DNA of 20,619 bases from a virus, in IMG/VR virus record IMGVR_UViG_3300022842_000794, positions 1 to 20,619 of that record; one strand, given 5' to 3'. A model generated the notes under the pieces. It was given only the letters and a program-made list of their open reading frames with translations. It was not told the origin of the DNA and searched no databases. This document shows, one piece after another, positions 20,427-20,619 of this stretch. The translations under genes and the position numbers were made by a program. Every line of letters starts with the position of its first letter. The stretch's first letter is position 1.

Positions 20427-20619
20427 CTATTTGTTGCCACTGTTTGCCATTCCTATCGCCAGGAAGAATGCTGTTGCTTCTTTGTTGTCCTCGAAACTCA
20501 TGTAACTGTTTTGTTCCTCCCAGTTGTGACGCATAGGGTCGTAAAGGTCTGTCTGTTCAAACCACCAACCCCATTTGCTCTTGCAATAGGCCTGGCACCA
20601 CTCTATACACTCTTGTGAT
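20427..20619 (-). CDS. 3' end of a Trp/Cys-rich phage protein, 5' end outside the window
   Basis: A minus-strand frame is open from the window edge to a TAG at 20429-20427, giving the last 63 residues. The visible part is rich in Trp, Cys and aromatic residues (ECIEWCQAYC, then KSKWGWWFEQTDLYDPMRHN) and ends FFLAIGMANSGNK. It lies 14 bases before the Fe-S carrier ATG on the same strand. I do not recognise the family. The three cysteines close to the edge (C4, C8 and C12 of the fragment) are spaced like a metal site, but the missing half prevents any assignment. Confidence 0.65.
   Translation of the reverse strand, partial: SQECIEWCQAYCKSKWGWWFEQTDLYDPMRHNWEEQNSYMSFEDNKEATAFFLAIGMANSGNK

Noticed and set aside
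1-20619. tRNA genes, integrase or attachment sites, toxin-antitoxin or restriction systems
   Set aside because: None was recognisable in the gaps or among the protein sequences; nearly all gaps are under 150 bases. A covariance-model scan would be the decisive test for tRNAs and small RNAs.

Overview
The window looks like part of the genome of a T4-like marine myovirus (tailed phage). The anchors are a T4 gp44-type clamp-loader ATPase, a GroES/gp31-type co-chaperonin, a long run of tail-fibre or virion-surface genes, an M15 peptidase endolysin, an A-type iron-sulfur carrier of the kind known from marine T4-like phages, and octamers close to the T4 late promoter TATAAATA. The DNA is AT-rich and tightly packed, with many 1-8 base start/stop overlaps (TAATG, ATGA). 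That would suit a phage of an AT-rich marine host such as SAR11 or Prochlorococcus, but nothing in the window fixes the host. I saw no tRNA, rRNA, CRISPR array, insertion sequence, integrase or attachment site.

Layout. Positions 1-506 (minus) hold the start of a gene cut by the edge and a membrane-anchored coiled-coil protein that could be an inner-membrane spanin. Positions 564-2733 (plus) form a tightly coupled three-gene cassette: NAD-dependent epimerase, shortened UDP-sugar dehydrogenase and 2-oxoglutarate/iron oxygenase. Positions 2723-5156 (minus) hold a shortened DegT-type aminotransferase, a 35-residue membrane protein, the endolysin and two unrecognised conserved-looking proteins. 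Positions 5193-5469 (plus) hold two small overlapping reading frames. Positions 5466-7204 (minus) hold an unrecognised protein, a small basic protein and gp44. Positions 7238-8224 (plus) encode a radical SAM protein. Positions 8221-11095 (minus) hold the co-chaperonin, a basic Pro/Lys-rich protein, a GT17 glycosyltransferase, a catalytically incomplete fragment of a bacterial DNA polymerase III alpha subunit and an unrecognised partner. Positions 11226-11903 (plus) encode a second 2OG-Fe(II) oxygenase. Positions 11918-18999 (minus) are the virion-surface block: a small helical protein, a short fibre-like protein, an 872-residue Ig-repeat protein and four fibre paralogues. Positions 19039-19317 (plus) encode a zinc-ribbon protein. 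Positions 19304-20619 (minus) hold a possible glycosyltransferase, the Fe-S carrier and the 3' end of a Trp-rich protein.

How it fits together. The core phage functions (replication, folding, adsorption, lysis) lie on the minus strand. Plus-strand islands interrupt them and mostly carry accessory enzymes: sugar-nucleotide metabolism, oxygenases and a radical SAM enzyme. Several genes suggest glycan synthesis or modification (epimerase, dehydrogenase, aminotransferase, GT17 and another possible transferase). Several need iron or Fe-S clusters (two oxygenases, one radical SAM enzyme), and a phage Fe-S carrier is also present. The most distinctive items are the tandem fibre family that shares one N-terminal module, the polymerase III alpha fragment that stops just before its catalytic aspartates, the two sugar enzymes lacking C-terminal domains, and the tiny membrane protein beside the endolysin.
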